A stretch of 64,000 bases of DNA, taken from NCBI RefSeq assembly GCF_005795905.1, contig NZ_VAWE01000001.1, positions 2,452,501 to 2,516,500 of the forward strand, given 5' to 3'. The notes below the pieces were generated by a model. That model was given only the letters and a program-made list of their open reading frames with translations. It made no database searches and was not told where the DNA came from. The stretch comes from Streptomyces marianii. Its GTDB lineage: Bacteria > Actinomycetota > Actinomycetes > Streptomycetales > Streptomycetaceae. Shown one piece after another: positions 17,239 through 25,708 of this stretch; position 1 is the first letter of the stretch, and each line of letters opens with the position of its first letter. A program made the translations under genes and the position numbers.

Positions 17239-17940
17239 TCAGGACCCGTCGGTGAAGCCGATCCGGGTGAGCGCGGAGGCCGCCGCGCGGTCGAGGAGGG
17301 TCGCGGAGGCGCAGCCCTTGGGGAGGTGGCCGCGTTCGGCCACGCGGAGGAGGCGGGAGACCGCTCGGCGGTGGCGGGTGAAGGCGTAGCCGGAGACGCC
17401 GCGGCCGCGCTCCCGCTGGCCCGCACGGGCGGTCTCGGGGGTGACGTCCAGCAGCAGCAGATGGAGGTCGCGCCCCCGTCTGCGGGCCTCGCGGGCCAGC
17501 CAGCGCCGGACCCACGACTGCGTGCCGCAGTCGTGCACGACCACGCTCTCGCCGGAGCGCAGCGCCCGCCGCAGCCCCGCGTAGTGCGCGAACCGGACGA
17601 GCGGGCGGTAGGCGGCGTACGGCAGGGCACTGGGCATCCGCCGGTCCCAGCGGTCCCGGGCGTCCTGGGAGTCGATCCCGCCGCCTTCGGCCGCCCGCCG
17701 GATGAGCGTGGACTTGCCGCTGCCGGGCAGCCCGGAGATCACGACCACGTCGCCGCGGCGGAACACCAGGGCACGCGTATCGCACCCCTCGCGTTCCCGC
17801 AGGTCACGCACGACGGGCTGGGCCGTGGTGAGGCCGATCGGCAGGCCGCGCCGGGTGGCCCCGGCGGCTCGCGCGGGGACTCGGGGCCGGGCGGGTACCC
17901 CTGCGGTCGCCGGATAGGCGCCGGACTGCTGCAACGTCAT
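17239..17940 (-). CDS. AAA/P-loop kinase-like ATPase (zeta toxin/PNK-like fold)
   Basis: A 233-aa soluble protein from ATG 17940, with GGGGGAG about twelve bases upstream. After a 60-residue Ala/Arg/Pro-rich lead comes Walker A GLPGSGKST (70-78), then an Asp-rich RDRWDRR segment, VVVHDCGTQSWVRRWLAREA and LLLLDVTPETARAGQRERGR. This pattern belongs to the small 'AAA_33' P-loop kinases related to polynucleotide kinase, chloramphenicol phosphotransferase and zeta toxin; it may phosphorylate a small molecule or nucleotide. It is divergent from the glycine riboswitch/gcv operon, sharing the upstream region 17941-18075. No antitoxin-like gene is next to it. Confidence 0.78.
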   Translation of the reverse strand: MTLQQSGAYPATAGVPARPRVPARAAGATRRGLPIGLTTAQPVVRDLREREGCDTRALVFRRGDVVVISGLPGSGKSTLIRRAAEGGGIDSQDARDRWDRRMPSALPYAAYRPLVRFAHYAGLRRALRSGESVVVHDCGTQSWVRRWLAREARRRGRDLHLLLLDVTPETARAGQRERGRGVSGYAFTRHRRAVSRLLRVAERGHLPKGCASATLLDRAAASALTRIGFTDGS

Positions 17941-18075
17941 CAGCTCACTCTCCCCCTGTCGGGTCTCCGAGACCCTGCCCAAGAAGCTTAAAGAAAAGGT
18001 AATGACCGACAAGTGATTTGCCGACGCGGGCGCCCGTGCAATGATGTCCGCGCAAACTGCATACCGGCCGCTTGA

Positions 18076-18298
18076 ATCCGCGCGGGAGAGTCCTGGCCAC
18101 TGTGTGGGCCGGGCGCCGAAGGAGCAAGTCCCTCCCTTGAATCTCTCAGGCCCCGTACCGCGCGCGACGAGGCAGATCTGAAAAGCGATCCGCAGTCCTG
18201 CGGTTCCACCCAAGGTGCAAGTCACGCCCTTCGCGTACGTCCGCTACGTGTGGTCGTGACGAACCTCTCAGGTTTCGATGACAGATGGGGAGGATCGT
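18076..18298 (+). promoter_or_regulatory. Tandem glycine riboswitch
   Basis: Two consecutive glycine aptamers upstream of gcvT. Aptamer 1 shows GGGAGAG near 18083, GCCGAAGGAGCAA near 18115 and CTCTCAGG near 18144. Aptamer 2 shows the AAAAGCG linker near 18181, CACCCAAGGTGCAA near 18207, CCTCTCAGG near 18265 and the closing GATGACAGATGGGGAGG near 18277. Paired aptamers with this exact conserved vocabulary define the glycine riboswitch, which in bacteria turns on glycine cleavage genes when glycine is abundant. A possible promoter lies upstream (TTGCCG 18018-18023, 16-bp spacer, AATGAT 18040-18045). The short distance to the gcvT ribosome binding site makes control of translation or termination both possible. 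Confidence 0.93.
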
Positions 18299-18329
18299 CC
18301 TCGCCAGTCATGCCCTGGGAGCCCCATCC

Positions 18330-19445
18330 ATGAGCAACGCCCCCCGTCTCACCGCCCTCGATGCCCTGCATCGCTCGCTGGGCGCGACCATGACCGATTT
18401 CGCCGGCTGGGACATGCCGCTGCGCTACGCGAGTGAGCGCGACGAGCACAACGCCGTCCGCTCGAAGGCCGGTCTCTTCGACCTCTCCCACATGGGCGAG
18501 ATCACCGTGACCGGGCCGCAGGCCGCCGCCCTGCTGGACTACGCGCTGGTCGGCAACATCGGCGGCGTCGCCACCGGCCGCGCCCGCTACACCATGATCT
18601 GCCGGGAGGACGGCGGCATCCTCGACGACCTGATCGTGTACCGCCTCGGCGACACGGAGTACATGGTCGTCGCCAACGCCTCCAACGCGCAGATCGTCCT
18701 GGACGCCCTCACCGAGCGTGCCGAGGGCTTCGACGCGGCTGTACGCGACGACCGGGACGCATATGCGCTGATCGCCGTACAGGGGCCCGAGTCGCCCGGC
18801 ATCCTCAAGTCGCTCACCGACGCCGACCTGGACGGACTGAAGTACTACGCCGGCCTCCCCGGCACCGTCGCCGGCGTCCCGGCGCTGATCGCGCGTACCG
18901 GCTACACCGGCGAGGACGGTTTCGAACTGTTCGTCGAGCCGCGGCACGCGGAGACGCTGTGGCGGGCGCTGACCGAGGCCGGCGCCCCGGCCGGTCTCGT
19001 GCCGTGCGGCCTGTCCTGCCGTGACACGCTGCGCCTGGAGGCGGGCATGCCCCTGTACGGGCACGAGCTGACCACGTCGCTCACCCCCTTCGACGCCGGT
19101 CTCGGCCGGGTCGTGAAATTCGAGAAGGAGGGCGACTTCGTCGGCCGCAAGGCCCTGGAGGCCGCCGCCGAGCGTGCCGCCACGAACCCGCCGCGCAAGC
19201 TGGTCGGCCTGGTCGCCCAGGGCCGCCGGGTGCCGCGGGCCGGGATGGCCGTGGTCGCAGGCGGCCAGGTCGTCGGCGAGGTCACCTCCGGCGCGCCGTC
19301 GCCGACCCTCGGCAAGCCGCTCGCCATCGCCTACGTGGACGCCGCGCTCGCCACGCCCGGAACCGAGGGCGTGGGCGTGGACATCCGCGGTACTCATGAG
19401 CCGTACGAGGTCGTGGCGCTCCCCTTCTACAAGCGCCAGAAGTAG
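18330..19445 (+). CDS. gcvT: Glycine cleavage system aminomethyltransferase (T-protein)
   Basis: A 371-aa folate-dependent enzyme that releases ammonia from the aminomethyl-lipoyl H-protein and makes 5,10-methylene-tetrahydrofolate. The start at ATG 18330 ([19 protein letters not shown]) has GGGAG about eight bases upstream; an earlier in-frame ATG at 18285 lies within the riboswitch. Conserved T-protein segments include [21 protein letters not shown], the [10 protein letters not shown] loop and the C-terminal GRKALE region. First gene of the riboswitch-controlled gcvT-gcvH-glyA-sdaA cluster. The P-protein gene (gcvP) is not in the window; in Streptomyces it is usually elsewhere. Confidence 0.97.
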   Translation: MSNAPRLTALDALHRSLGATMTDFAGWDMPLRYASERDEHNAVRSKAGLFDLSHMGEITVTGPQAAALLDYALVGNIGGVATGRARYTMICREDGGILDDLIVYRLGDTEYMVVANASNAQIVLDALTERAEGFDAAVRDDRDAYALIAVQGPESPGILKSLTDADLDGLKYYAGLPGTVAGVPALIARTGYTGEDGFELFVEPRHAETLWRALTEAGAPAGLVPCGLSCRDTLRLEAGMPLYGHELTTSLTPFDAGLGRVVKFEKEGDFVGRKALEAAAERAATNPPRKLVGLVAQGRRVPRAGMAVVAGGQVVGEVTSGAPSPTLGKPLAIAYVDAALATPGTEGVGVDIRGTHEPYEVVALPFYKRQK

Positions 19446-19500
19446 TCACTCCGGCATACCCCATCAGCAGCACTTCCCCGCGTACAGGAGAATTCAGGTC

Positions 19501-19875
19501 ATGAGCAACCCCCAGCAGCTGCGCTACAGCAAGGAGCACGAGTGGCTGTCGGCCGCCGAGGACGGCGTCTCGACGGTCGGCATCACGGAGCACGCGGCGA
19601 ACGCCCTCGGCGACGTCGTGTACGTCCAGCTCCCGGAGGTCGGTGACACGGTGACCGCGGGCGAGACCTGCGGCGAACTGGAGTCGACCAAGTCGGTGAG
19701 CGACCTGTACTCCCCGGTGACGGGTGAGGTCGTCGAGGCCAACCAGGACGTCGTGGACGACCCGTCGCTGGTGAACTCCGCCCCGTTCGAGGGCGGCTGG
19801 CTGTTCAAGGTGCGGGTCGCGGAGGAGCCGGAGGACCTGCTCTCCGCCGCCGAGTACACCGATTTCGCCAGCTGA
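19501..19875 (+). CDS. gcvH: Glycine cleavage system H protein
   Basis: A 124-aa lipoyl carrier that shuttles the aminomethyl group between the P and T proteins and electrons to the L protein. The modified residue is Lys64 in [12 protein letters not shown]. The flanking YSKEHEW start and [12 protein letters not shown] end are diagnostic of GcvH. AGGAG lies a few bases upstream of ATG 19501. It is 55 bp after gcvT and 27 bp before glyA, so it is co-transcribed with both and should respond to the same glycine riboswitch. Confidence 0.98.
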   Translation: MSNPQQLRYSKEHEWLSAAEDGVSTVGITEHAANALGDVVYVQLPEVGDTVTAGETCGELESTKSVSDLYSPVTGEVVEANQDVVDDPSLVNSAPFEGGWLFKVRVAEEPEDLLSAAEYTDFAS

Positions 19876-19902
19876 CCAGGACTCGACCCTAGGGATCGCG
19901 TG

Positions 19903-21162
19903 ATGTCGCTTCTCAACACCCCTCTCCACGAGCTCGACCCGGACGTGGCCGCCGCCGTCGACGCCGAGCTCCACCGTCAGCAGTCCACCCTGGAGATGAT
20001 CGCGTCGGAGAACTTCGCTCCGGTCGCGGTCATGGAGGCCCAGGGCTCCGTCCTCACCAACAAGTACGCCGAGGGCTACCCCGGCCGCCGCTACTACGGC
20101 GGCTGCGAGCACGTCGATGTCGTCGAGCAGATCGCCATCGACCGCATCAAGGAGCTGTTCGGCGCCGAGCACGCGAACGTGCAGCCGCACTCGGGCGCCC
20201 AGGCCAACGCGGCGGCGATGTTCGCCCTGCTGAAGCCGGGCGACACGATCATGGGCCTGAACCTCGCGCACGGCGGGCACCTGACCCACGGCATGAAGAT
20301 CAACTTCTCCGGCAAGCTCTACAACGTGGTCGCCTACCACGTGGACGACGCCACCGGACAGGTCGACATGGCCGAGGTCGAGCGGCTCGCCAAGGAGTCC
20401 AAGCCGAAGCTGATCGTGGCCGGCTGGTCGGCGTACCCGCGTCAGCTGGACTTCGCCGCGTTCCGCCGGATCGCGGACGAGGTCGGCGCGTACCTGATGG
20501 TCGACATGGCCCACTTCGCGGGTCTGGTCGCCGCAGGGCTGCACCCGAACCCGGTGCCGCACGCCCATGTCGTGACCACCACCACCCACAAGACGCTGGG
20601 CGGCCCGCGCGGCGGTGTGATCCTCTCCACGGCGGAGCTCGCCAAGAAGATCAACTCCGCGGTCTTCCCCGGTCAGCAGGGCGGCCCGCTGGAGCACGTG
20701 ATCGCCGCCAAGGCGGTGTCCTTCAAGGTCGCGGCCTCGGAGGAGTTCAAGGAGCGCCAGGAGCGCACCCTGGAAGGCGCGAAGATCATCGCGGAGCGCC
20801 TGGTGCAGGACGACGTCAAGCAGGCGGGTGTCTCCGTGCTGTCCGGCGGCACGGACGTGCACCTGGTGCTGGTGGACCTGCGGCACTCGGAGCTGGACGG
20901 CCAGCAGGCCGAGGACCGGCTCCACGAGGTCGGCATCACCGTCAACCGCAACGCGATCCCGAACGACCCCCGCCCGCCGATGGTCACCTCGGGTCTGCGG
21001 ATCGGCACGCCGGCACTGGCCACCCGCGGCTTCCAGGCCGAGGACTTCCGTGAGGTCGCCGACATCATCGCCGAGGTGCTCAAGCCCTCGTACGATGCGG
21101 ACGTCCTCGGGGGCCGCGTCTCGGCGCTCGCCGCGAAGCACCCGCTCTACCCTGGTCTGTAA
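19903..21162 (+). CDS. glyA: Serine hydroxymethyltransferase
   Basis: A 419-aa PLP enzyme interconverting serine and glycine with tetrahydrofolate. The Schiff-base Lys230 is in [16 protein letters not shown], with PLP contacts Asp201 and His204 (MVDMAHFAG), the QPHSGAQAN substrate loop, and ASENFAP at the N-terminus. ATG 19903 is preferred to the overlapping GTG 19900 because AGGG (19891-19894) is spaced eight bases from it. Being in one operon with gcvT, gcvH and serine dehydratase, this copy probably serves glycine catabolism (glycine to serine to pyruvate) rather than biosynthesis. A hairpin at 21183-21222 follows it. Confidence 0.98.
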   Translation: MSLLNTPLHELDPDVAAAVDAELHRQQSTLEMIASENFAPVAVMEAQGSVLTNKYAEGYPGRRYYGGCEHVDVVEQIAIDRIKELFGAEHANVQPHSGAQANAAAMFALLKPGDTIMGLNLAHGGHLTHGMKINFSGKLYNVVAYHVDDATGQVDMAEVERLAKESKPKLIVAGWSAYPRQLDFAAFRRIADEVGAYLMVDMAHFAGLVAAGLHPNPVPHAHVVTTTTHKTLGGPRGGVILSTAELAKKINSAVFPGQQGGPLEHVIAAKAVSFKVAASEEFKERQERTLEGAKIIAERLVQDDVKQAGVSVLSGGTDVHLVLVDLRHSELDGQQAEDRLHEVGITVNRNAIPNDPRPPMVTSGLRIGTPALATRGFQAEDFREVADIIAEVLKPSYDADVLGGRVSALAAKHPLYPGL

Positions 21163-21182
21163 GCAGACCTTCGCACGACCGA

Positions 21183-21222
21183 CGGGGCACCGCGCACACC
21201 GGACGGTGAGTGCGGTGCCCCG
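21183..21222 (+). terminator. Hairpin between glyA and sdaA (terminator or attenuator)
   Basis: An 11-bp perfect inverted repeat, CGGGGCACCGC at 21183-21193 with its complement at 21212-21222 and an 18-base loop, 20 bp after the glyA stop. It may reduce read-through into sdaA, which begins 130 bp later. Confidence 0.6.
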
Positions 21223-21351
21223 CACCGTGCACCCGGCGCACACCCGCGCCTTCCTGCCCCGGCCCGCCGGCCGGGGATCCGGCCCGCGGCAGAGCCGCAC
21301 TGGGACACCGCGTCCCCCGGGAAAGCACAGCCATCCCCCAAGGAGTACCCC

Positions 21352-22722
21352 GTGGCCATCTCGGTCTTCGACCTGTTCTCGATCGGCATCGGGCCGTCCA
21401 GCTCCCACACGGTCGGCCCGATGAGGGCGGCCGCCATGTTCGCCCGCCGGCTCAAGAACGAGGGCCTGCTGGCCCAGACCACGGCGATACGTGCGGAGCT
21501 GTACGGCTCGCTGGGCGCCACCGGCCACGGCCACGGCACTCCGAAGGCCGTCCTGCTGGGCCTGGAGGGCAGCTCGCCCCGGACGGTCGACGTCGAGACC
21601 GCCGACGACGAGGTCGAGCGGATCAAGGGCGACCGGCGCATCAGGCTCCTCGGAGTGCACGAGATCGGCTTCGACTTCGACGAGGACCTGGTCCTGCACC
21701 GCCGCAAGGCGCTCCCGTACCACGCGAACGGCATGACCCTGTGGGCGTACGACGCCGAGGGCGGGACGCTGCTGGAGAAGACCTACTACTCGGTCGGCGG
21801 CGGCTTCGTCGTCGACGAGGACGCGGTGGCCGGCGAGAACCCGATCGTGCCGGACGACACCGTGCTGAAGTACCCCTTCCGGACCGGTGACGAGTTGCTG
21901 CGGCTCTCCCGCGAGACGGGGCTGTCGATCTCCTCGCTGATGCTGGAGAACGAGAAGGCCTGGCGGTCCGAGGACGAGATCCGCGAGGGGCTGCTGGACA
22001 TCTGGCGGGTCATGCAGGCCTGCGTCTCGCGCGGCATGTCCCGCGAGGGCATCCTCCCCGGCGGGCTGAAGGTCCGGCGGCGGGCCGCCACCACCGCGCG
22101 CAAGCTGCGCTCCGAGGGCGACCCGAAGGCGCTCGCGATGGAGTGGATCACGCTCTACGCGATGGCCGTGAACGAGGAGAACGCGGCGGGCGGCCGGGTC
22201 GTGACCGCCCCGACGAACGGTGCGGCCGGCATCATCCCGGCGGTCCTGCACTACTACATGAACTTCGTGCCCGGAGCCGACGAGGAAGGTGTGATCCGCT
22301 TCCTCCTCGCCGCCGGCGCGATCGGCATGCTCTTCAAGGAGAACGCCTCGATCTCGGGCGCCGAGGTCGGCTGCCAGGGCGAGGTCGGCTCGGCCTGCTC
22401 GATGGCGGCGGGCGCGCTCGCCGAGGTGATGGGCGGCTCCCCGGAACAGGTGGAGAACGCCGCCGAGATCGGCATGGAGCACAACCTGGGTCTGACCTGC
22501 GATCCGGTGGGTGGTCTCGTCCAGATCCCGTGCATCGAGCGCAACGGCATGGCCGCGGTGAAGGCCGTCACCGCCGCCCGGATGGCCCTGCGCGGCGACG
22601 GCAGCCACAAGGTCTCCCTCGACAAGGTCATCAAGACCATGAAGGACACCGGTGCGGACATGTCGGTGAAGTACAAGGAGACCGCTCGCGGCGGTCTCGC
22701 GGTGAACATCATCGAGTGCTGA
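21352..22722 (+). CDS. sdaA: L-serine ammonia-lyase, iron-sulfur dependent, single chain
   Basis: A 456-aa enzyme converting L-serine to pyruvate and ammonia. It has the N-terminal beta domain ([13 protein letters not shown]) and catalytic alpha domain fused in one chain. Candidate [4Fe-4S] ligands and conserved cysteines are Cys341, Cys349, Cys383 and Cys394. The last residue is Cys456 (VNIIEC); in the studied Legionella enzyme a terminal cysteine reaches into the active site ('tail in mouth'), and this protein keeps that feature. GTG 21352 has AAGGAG about eight bases upstream. In this operon it would drain serine made from glycine by GlyA, removing excess glycine sensed by the riboswitch. 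Confidence 0.96.
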   Translation: MAISVFDLFSIGIGPSSSHTVGPMRAAAMFARRLKNEGLLAQTTAIRAELYGSLGATGHGHGTPKAVLLGLEGSSPRTVDVETADDEVERIKGDRRIRLLGVHEIGFDFDEDLVLHRRKALPYHANGMTLWAYDAEGGTLLEKTYYSVGGGFVVDEDAVAGENPIVPDDTVLKYPFRTGDELLRLSRETGLSISSLMLENEKAWRSEDEIREGLLDIWRVMQACVSRGMSREGILPGGLKVRRRAATTARKLRSEGDPKALAMEWITLYAMAVNEENAAGGRVVTAPTNGAAGIIPAVLHYYMNFVPGADEEGVIRFLLAAGAIGMLFKENASISGAEVGCQGEVGSACSMAAGALAEVMGGSPEQVENAAEIGMEHNLGLTCDPVGGLVQIPCIERNGMAAVKAVTAARMALRGDGSHKVSLDKVIKTMKDTGADMSVKYKETARGGLAVNIIEC

Positions 22723-22744
22723 GACTTGCCGCCTGACCTGCACC

Positions 22745-22796
22745 GCTGAACCTTGCTGAACCTTGCGCCGCCATGCCGGGCCATGCCGGGCCATGC
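22745..22796. repeat. Two adjacent families of 10-bp tandem repeats
   Basis: Just after sdaA, GCTGAACCTT occurs twice in tandem (22745-22764) and CCATGCCGGG two and a half times (22771-22796). Further on, CTCCCTGAG recurs twice within 22834-22855. These short direct repeats look like replication-slippage products in non-coding DNA. Confidence 0.7.
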
Positions 22797-22891
22797 AGAG
22801 TGGATCTCCCTGAGGACTCCCTCACCCCCGGCAAACTCCCTGAGATCTCCCTGAGTTGGAGTCTGCCGAGCCTGCCGGCCGTATAGAGGGC

Positions 22892-22931
22892 GGGCCGCTG
22901 CGCCCCGCTCGAGTCGGTAACGCAGCGGCCC
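22892..22931 (+). terminator. Hairpin terminator downstream of sdaA
   Basis: A perfect 11-bp inverted repeat, GGGCCGCTGCG at 22892-22902 and its complement at 22921-22931, with an 18-base loop. It sits between the convergent sdaA (plus) and EF-hand (minus) genes and can end both transcripts. Confidence 0.7.
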
Positions 22932-23004
22932 TGTCGCCCGCCCGGCGTGCGCCGGGGGCCGTCGTCGTGCAGGGGGCGCCGTCGGCGCGGCGTACGAGCC
23001 GGTG

Positions 23005-23220
23005 TCAGGCCTGGTTCAGCGCGGCCCAGAACTCGTCGAAGGTCAGCAGGCCGTCGCCGTTGGCGTCCTTGGTCCTGATGACCGCCTCGGCGACCGTCTC
23101 GGTCACGTTGAAGTCGCCCAGCTGCGCCATGGCGCTCTTGTACTCGGCGGCCGAGATCAGCCCGTCGCCGTTCAGGTCGAATCGATCGAAGGCCTTGCGT
23201 GCCGACTCGATGTCCGCCAC
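23005..23220 (-). CDS. Small EF-hand calcium-binding protein
   Basis: A 71-aa protein from GTG 23220 (MADIESARKAFDRFDLNGDG) with two canonical EF-hand loops, Asp15-Glu26 (DLNGDGLISAAE) and Asp52-Glu63 (DANGDGLLTFDE). All calcium-ligand positions 1, 3, 5, 7, 9 and 12 are suitable. There is no signal peptide, so it is a cytosolic Ca2+ buffer or sensor of the calmodulin-like CAB group in Streptomyces. AAGGGG precedes the GTG at about fourteen bases; the open frame continues upstream but without domain sequence. It is divergent from the GNAT gene. Which Cab protein it corresponds to cannot be settled here. Confidence 0.9.
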   Translation of the reverse strand: MADIESARKAFDRFDLNGDGLISAAEYKSAMAQLGDFNVTETVAEAVIRTKDANGDGLLTFDEFWAALNQA

Positions 23221-23314
23221 AGGTCCACCCCTTCTTGGTGCATTACTGACGCAGGCCAGGTTATCGGCGGGGGCGGCGGTCCGGGCGCCGGGGGCCGTCG
23301 GGGACGATGAGGGT

Positions 23315-23953
23315 ATGAGCGACGCGGTGGCACGGATTCTGGAAGCGGCGGCGCGGGACGAGTTCCCGCCGCCGGACGGCGGCACGACGGTGGTGCCGCA
23401 GCCCAGCACCCGGGACGCGGGCGTGCTGGCGTTCACCGCTCACTCGGTGGTGTTCACGGACGCGGACCCGGGGTGGGTGCGCGACGCCCTGGCCGCGGCC
23501 GCCGGCGATCCGCTCGCCGCGAGCATGAATCCCGGCTTCCTGACCACGCTGATGGCGAAGACCGGCCGTTCGATGAACACCATCGACCTGCTCACGGTCG
23601 CCGCCGCCCGGAGCGGCGAACCCGGGCTGGAACTGCGGGAGATCGCCGACCCGGACCATCCCCGGGTGGCGCGGGCGCTGAAGTTCCGTGACGAGGTGCG
23701 GGTGTGGGCCGCAGACGGCGGCGTGCTCGTCCTGGGCCGCGGAGTGGCCGGGCGGTGGGAGGCCGCGATCGAGGTGGACCCGGAGGCGCGCGGTGCCGGG
23801 CTGGGGGTGCGACTCGCCGTCGCGGCACGCCATCTGGTGCCGGGTGCGCACGTATGGGCCCAGCAGTCGCCCGGAAACGCCCGCAGCGTACGGGCGTTCC
23901 AGCAGGCGGGCTACCGGCCGGTGGGCTCGGAGGCCCTGCTCGTGGCCGGGTAG
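23315..23953 (+). CDS. GNAT-family N-acetyltransferase
   Basis: A 212-aa protein whose C-terminal half is a GNAT domain: EAAIEVDPEARGAGLGVRLAVAARH contains the acetyl-CoA pyrophosphate loop (ARGAGLG), followed by VWAQQSPGNARSVRAFQQAGYRPVG, the usual final strand-helix. The N-terminal half (about 110 aa) has no GNAT signature but is conserved in length in actinobacterial homologues. ATG 23315 has GATGAGGG just upstream. It is divergent from the EF-hand gene with 94 bp between starts. The acceptor substrate is unknown. Confidence 0.85.
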   Translation: MSDAVARILEAAARDEFPPPDGGTTVVPQPSTRDAGVLAFTAHSVVFTDADPGWVRDALAAAAGDPLAASMNPGFLTTLMAKTGRSMNTIDLLTVAAARSGEPGLELREIADPDHPRVARALKFRDEVRVWAADGGVLVLGRGVAGRWEAAIEVDPEARGAGLGVRLAVAARHLVPGAHVWAQQSPGNARSVRAFQQAGYRPVGSEALLVAG

Positions 23954-24049
23954 CCGCGGCGATCGCGGGCCCGCCCGGTTCGCACGGGCGGCCACCGGCC
24001 ACCGCGCCCCTGCCGGTGGTCGCACCCGGCGCCGGGCCGCGGCGACCGG

Positions 24050-25222
24050 TCAGCGGAACACGCCCGTGTGTCCCAGGGAGTAACGGCCGGGCTGGGGGTA
24101 GACGGCCAGGCCGTGGGGGCCGCTGCCGACGGGGATGCGGGCGAGCTGCTCGCCGGTCGTGGTGTCGATCGCGTACACCTCGGAGTGGTAGCGCCCCGAC
24201 AGCCACAGCACCCTGCCGTCCGCGGATACACCGCCCATGTCCGGGGAACCCCCGTTCGGCAGCCGCCACTTCTTCGTCAGCCGGTCCTGCGCGAAGTCGA
24301 AGACGGAGACGGAGCCCTCGCCCCGGTTGGTCACGTACATCTCCCGGGAGTCGCGGCTGACGTACAGGCCGTGGCAACCCTTGCCGGTGGGCAGCAGATT
24401 CGGTGTGGTGAACCGGTCGCCGTCGAGGACCCACATGCCGTCGGCGACCATGTCGGCGACGTAGAAGGTCCTGCCGTCCGGCGAGAGCTTCACGTCCTGC
24501 GGCATGGCTCCGCCGAACGGCAGTTTCTGCTGTCCGATCACCTCCATGCTCTCCGTGTCGACCTTGAGCAGCTCGCCGGAGAACTCGCAGGAGACGATGA
24601 AGTACCGGCCGTCCGCCGAGAAGTCCGCGTGGTTGACGCCGTAGCAGGTGACGGGTGTCGTCTTGAGCGTGCGCATGGTGTGCGGGTCGCGGAAGACCAG
24701 CTCCCGGTCCATGGAGGCCATGACGACGGCGTAGCGGCCGTTGGGCGTGAAGTAGAGGTTGTACGGGTCGTGGACGTCCACCGGCCGGCCGGCGATCCCG
24801 GTGGCCGGGTCGATGGGGGTGAGGGTGTGGCCCCGGTTGTTGTTCACCCACAGGGTCTTCAGGTCCCACGAGGGGACGACGTGCTGCGGCTGGACGCCCA
24901 CCGGGATGGTCTCGACGACCTTGTACGTGGTCGGGTCGATGACCGAGACGGTGTTGGAGTTGGTGTTGGGCACGTACACCCGGGACGGGAAGTCCCGCAC
25001 GACGGGCGAGAGCCGGCCGGGGCGGTCGGCCGCGTAGACGTCCGCGGGGTCGAGGAGCGGTGGCATGCCGGGGAGCCCCAGGGGCACACCGGCCTCCCGC
25101 GTCCGGACCGGCGGCGGCGTCCGTGTCCCCTGCTTCTCCGCGGAAGCTTCGCAGCCGGCGCCGAGGGCCGCGAGCAGGGCGGTCGCGAGGAGCGGCAGGG
25201 ATCGCTTGGTGAGATGCAGCAT
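24050..25222 (-). CDS. YVTN/YncE-type beta-propeller lipoprotein
   Basis: A 390-aa exported protein from ATG 25222: basic start MLHLTKRS, hydrophobic core, and lipobox AALGAGC with lipidation at about Cys24. The mature part is a seven-bladed YVTN propeller with blades such as RVYVPNTNSNTVSVIDPTTY and EMYVTNRGEGSVSVFDFAQD, unlike the much more regular repeat protein at 39933-41156. Such proteins bind ligands or partner proteins at the cell surface; no activity is implied by sequence alone. The GGAGCGAG motif about thirteen bases upstream supports this start over the upstream open frame. It is convergent with the GNAT gene. Confidence 0.87.
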   Translation of the reverse strand: MLHLTKRSLPLLATALLAALGAGCEASAEKQGTRTPPPVRTREAGVPLGLPGMPPLLDPADVYAADRPGRLSPVVRDFPSRVYVPNTNSNTVSVIDPTTYKVVETIPVGVQPQHVVPSWDLKTLWVNNNRGHTLTPIDPATGIAGRPVDVHDPYNLYFTPNGRYAVVMASMDRELVFRDPHTMRTLKTTPVTCYGVNHADFSADGRYFIVSCEFSGELLKVDTESMEVIGQQKLPFGGAMPQDVKLSPDGRTFYVADMVADGMWVLDGDRFTTPNLLPTGKGCHGLYVSRDSREMYVTNRGEGSVSVFDFAQDRLTKKWRLPNGGSPDMGGVSADGRVLWLSGRYHSEVYAIDTTTGEQLARIPVGSGPHGLAVYPQPGRYSLGHTGVFR

Positions 25223-25469
25223 CAGTCGGCTCGCTCCGTGGTCGGCACCCCGGGCGATCCGTGCCCGCGCAGTGGGTGCGATGCCGACGAAAACTAGCGA
25301 CGGGCCCGGTTCACGCCCACGGTCCGACACACGCCAGGCCGTCTTGCGTTCGAAGATTCACCCGTTCGCCTCGATATCTGTTCATCGTTTACCAGGAAAG
25401 CGGATCAGTTCACCTTTGATTCAATGTTGCATTGCCAACCTATGGCGACCATTGCCCGCATTTGCCGCT

Positions 25470-25498
25470 TTGGCGAATGGCCGGATGTCTGCCATAGT
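25470..25498 (+). promoter_or_regulatory. Vegetative-type promoter on the plus strand
   Basis: TTGGCG at 25470-25475, a 17-bp spacer, and CATAGT at 25493-25498 are close to the HrdB-type consensus. No plus-strand gene follows for more than 1 kb, which is why I connect it with a non-coding transcript. It is a prediction from sequence only. Confidence 0.45.
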
Positions 25499-25504
25499 CG
25501 GTCC

Positions 25505-25624
25505 CACGACCCCCATCGACCCGGGCCAGGTCGTCCAGAAGAGCGGCAGCGCGGATACACCCCACCCCGTCCACGCCCGCACGCACACGAAGCCCCCCTC
25601 GCCGCCGAGACGGCGAAGGGGGCT
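25505..25624 (+). ncRNA. Candidate small RNA of about 120 nt
   Basis: Bounded by the promoter at 25470-25498 and a 14-bp stem (25591-25604 with 25611-25624, one mismatch, 6-base loop). There is no good open frame or ribosome binding site inside. It matches no RNA family I recognise. The hairpin could equally be only the terminator of the minus-strand gene ending at 25709, so confidence is low. Confidence 0.3.
25591..25624 (-). terminator. Hairpin terminator after the ATP-binding gene
   Basis: Stem AGCCCCCCTCGCCG (25591-25604) with its near-complement at 25611-25624, 13 of 14 pairs, loop of six bases. It lies 84 bp beyond the stop of the minus-strand ATP-binding protein and may act in both directions. 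Confidence 0.7.
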
Positions 25625-25708
25625 CTCGTGCGTCCGGACCCCGGCGAGGCCGGCACGCCCTGGCACCGACGGCGAATGCGCCACGGCGGCGGCGCGGCCG
25701 CTCCGGTG

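Larger units (their letters stand above)
25223..25708. other. 486-bp intergenic stretch with promoter, hairpin and candidate small RNA
   Basis: Lies between two minus-strand genes. It is AT-richer than average around 25360-25480. It holds a plus-strand promoter-like pair at 25470-25498, a strong hairpin at 25591-25624 (which also serves as terminator for the upstream minus-strand ATPase gene) and presumably the promoter of the YVTN lipoprotein near 25230-25400. No protein gene is supported. Confidence 0.6.

Noticed and set aside
19282..22794. A 1170-aa open frame on the minus strand across gcvT-gcvH-glyA-sdaA
   Set aside because: Antisense to four secure genes; a high-GC third-position artefact with no domain and no ribosome binding site.
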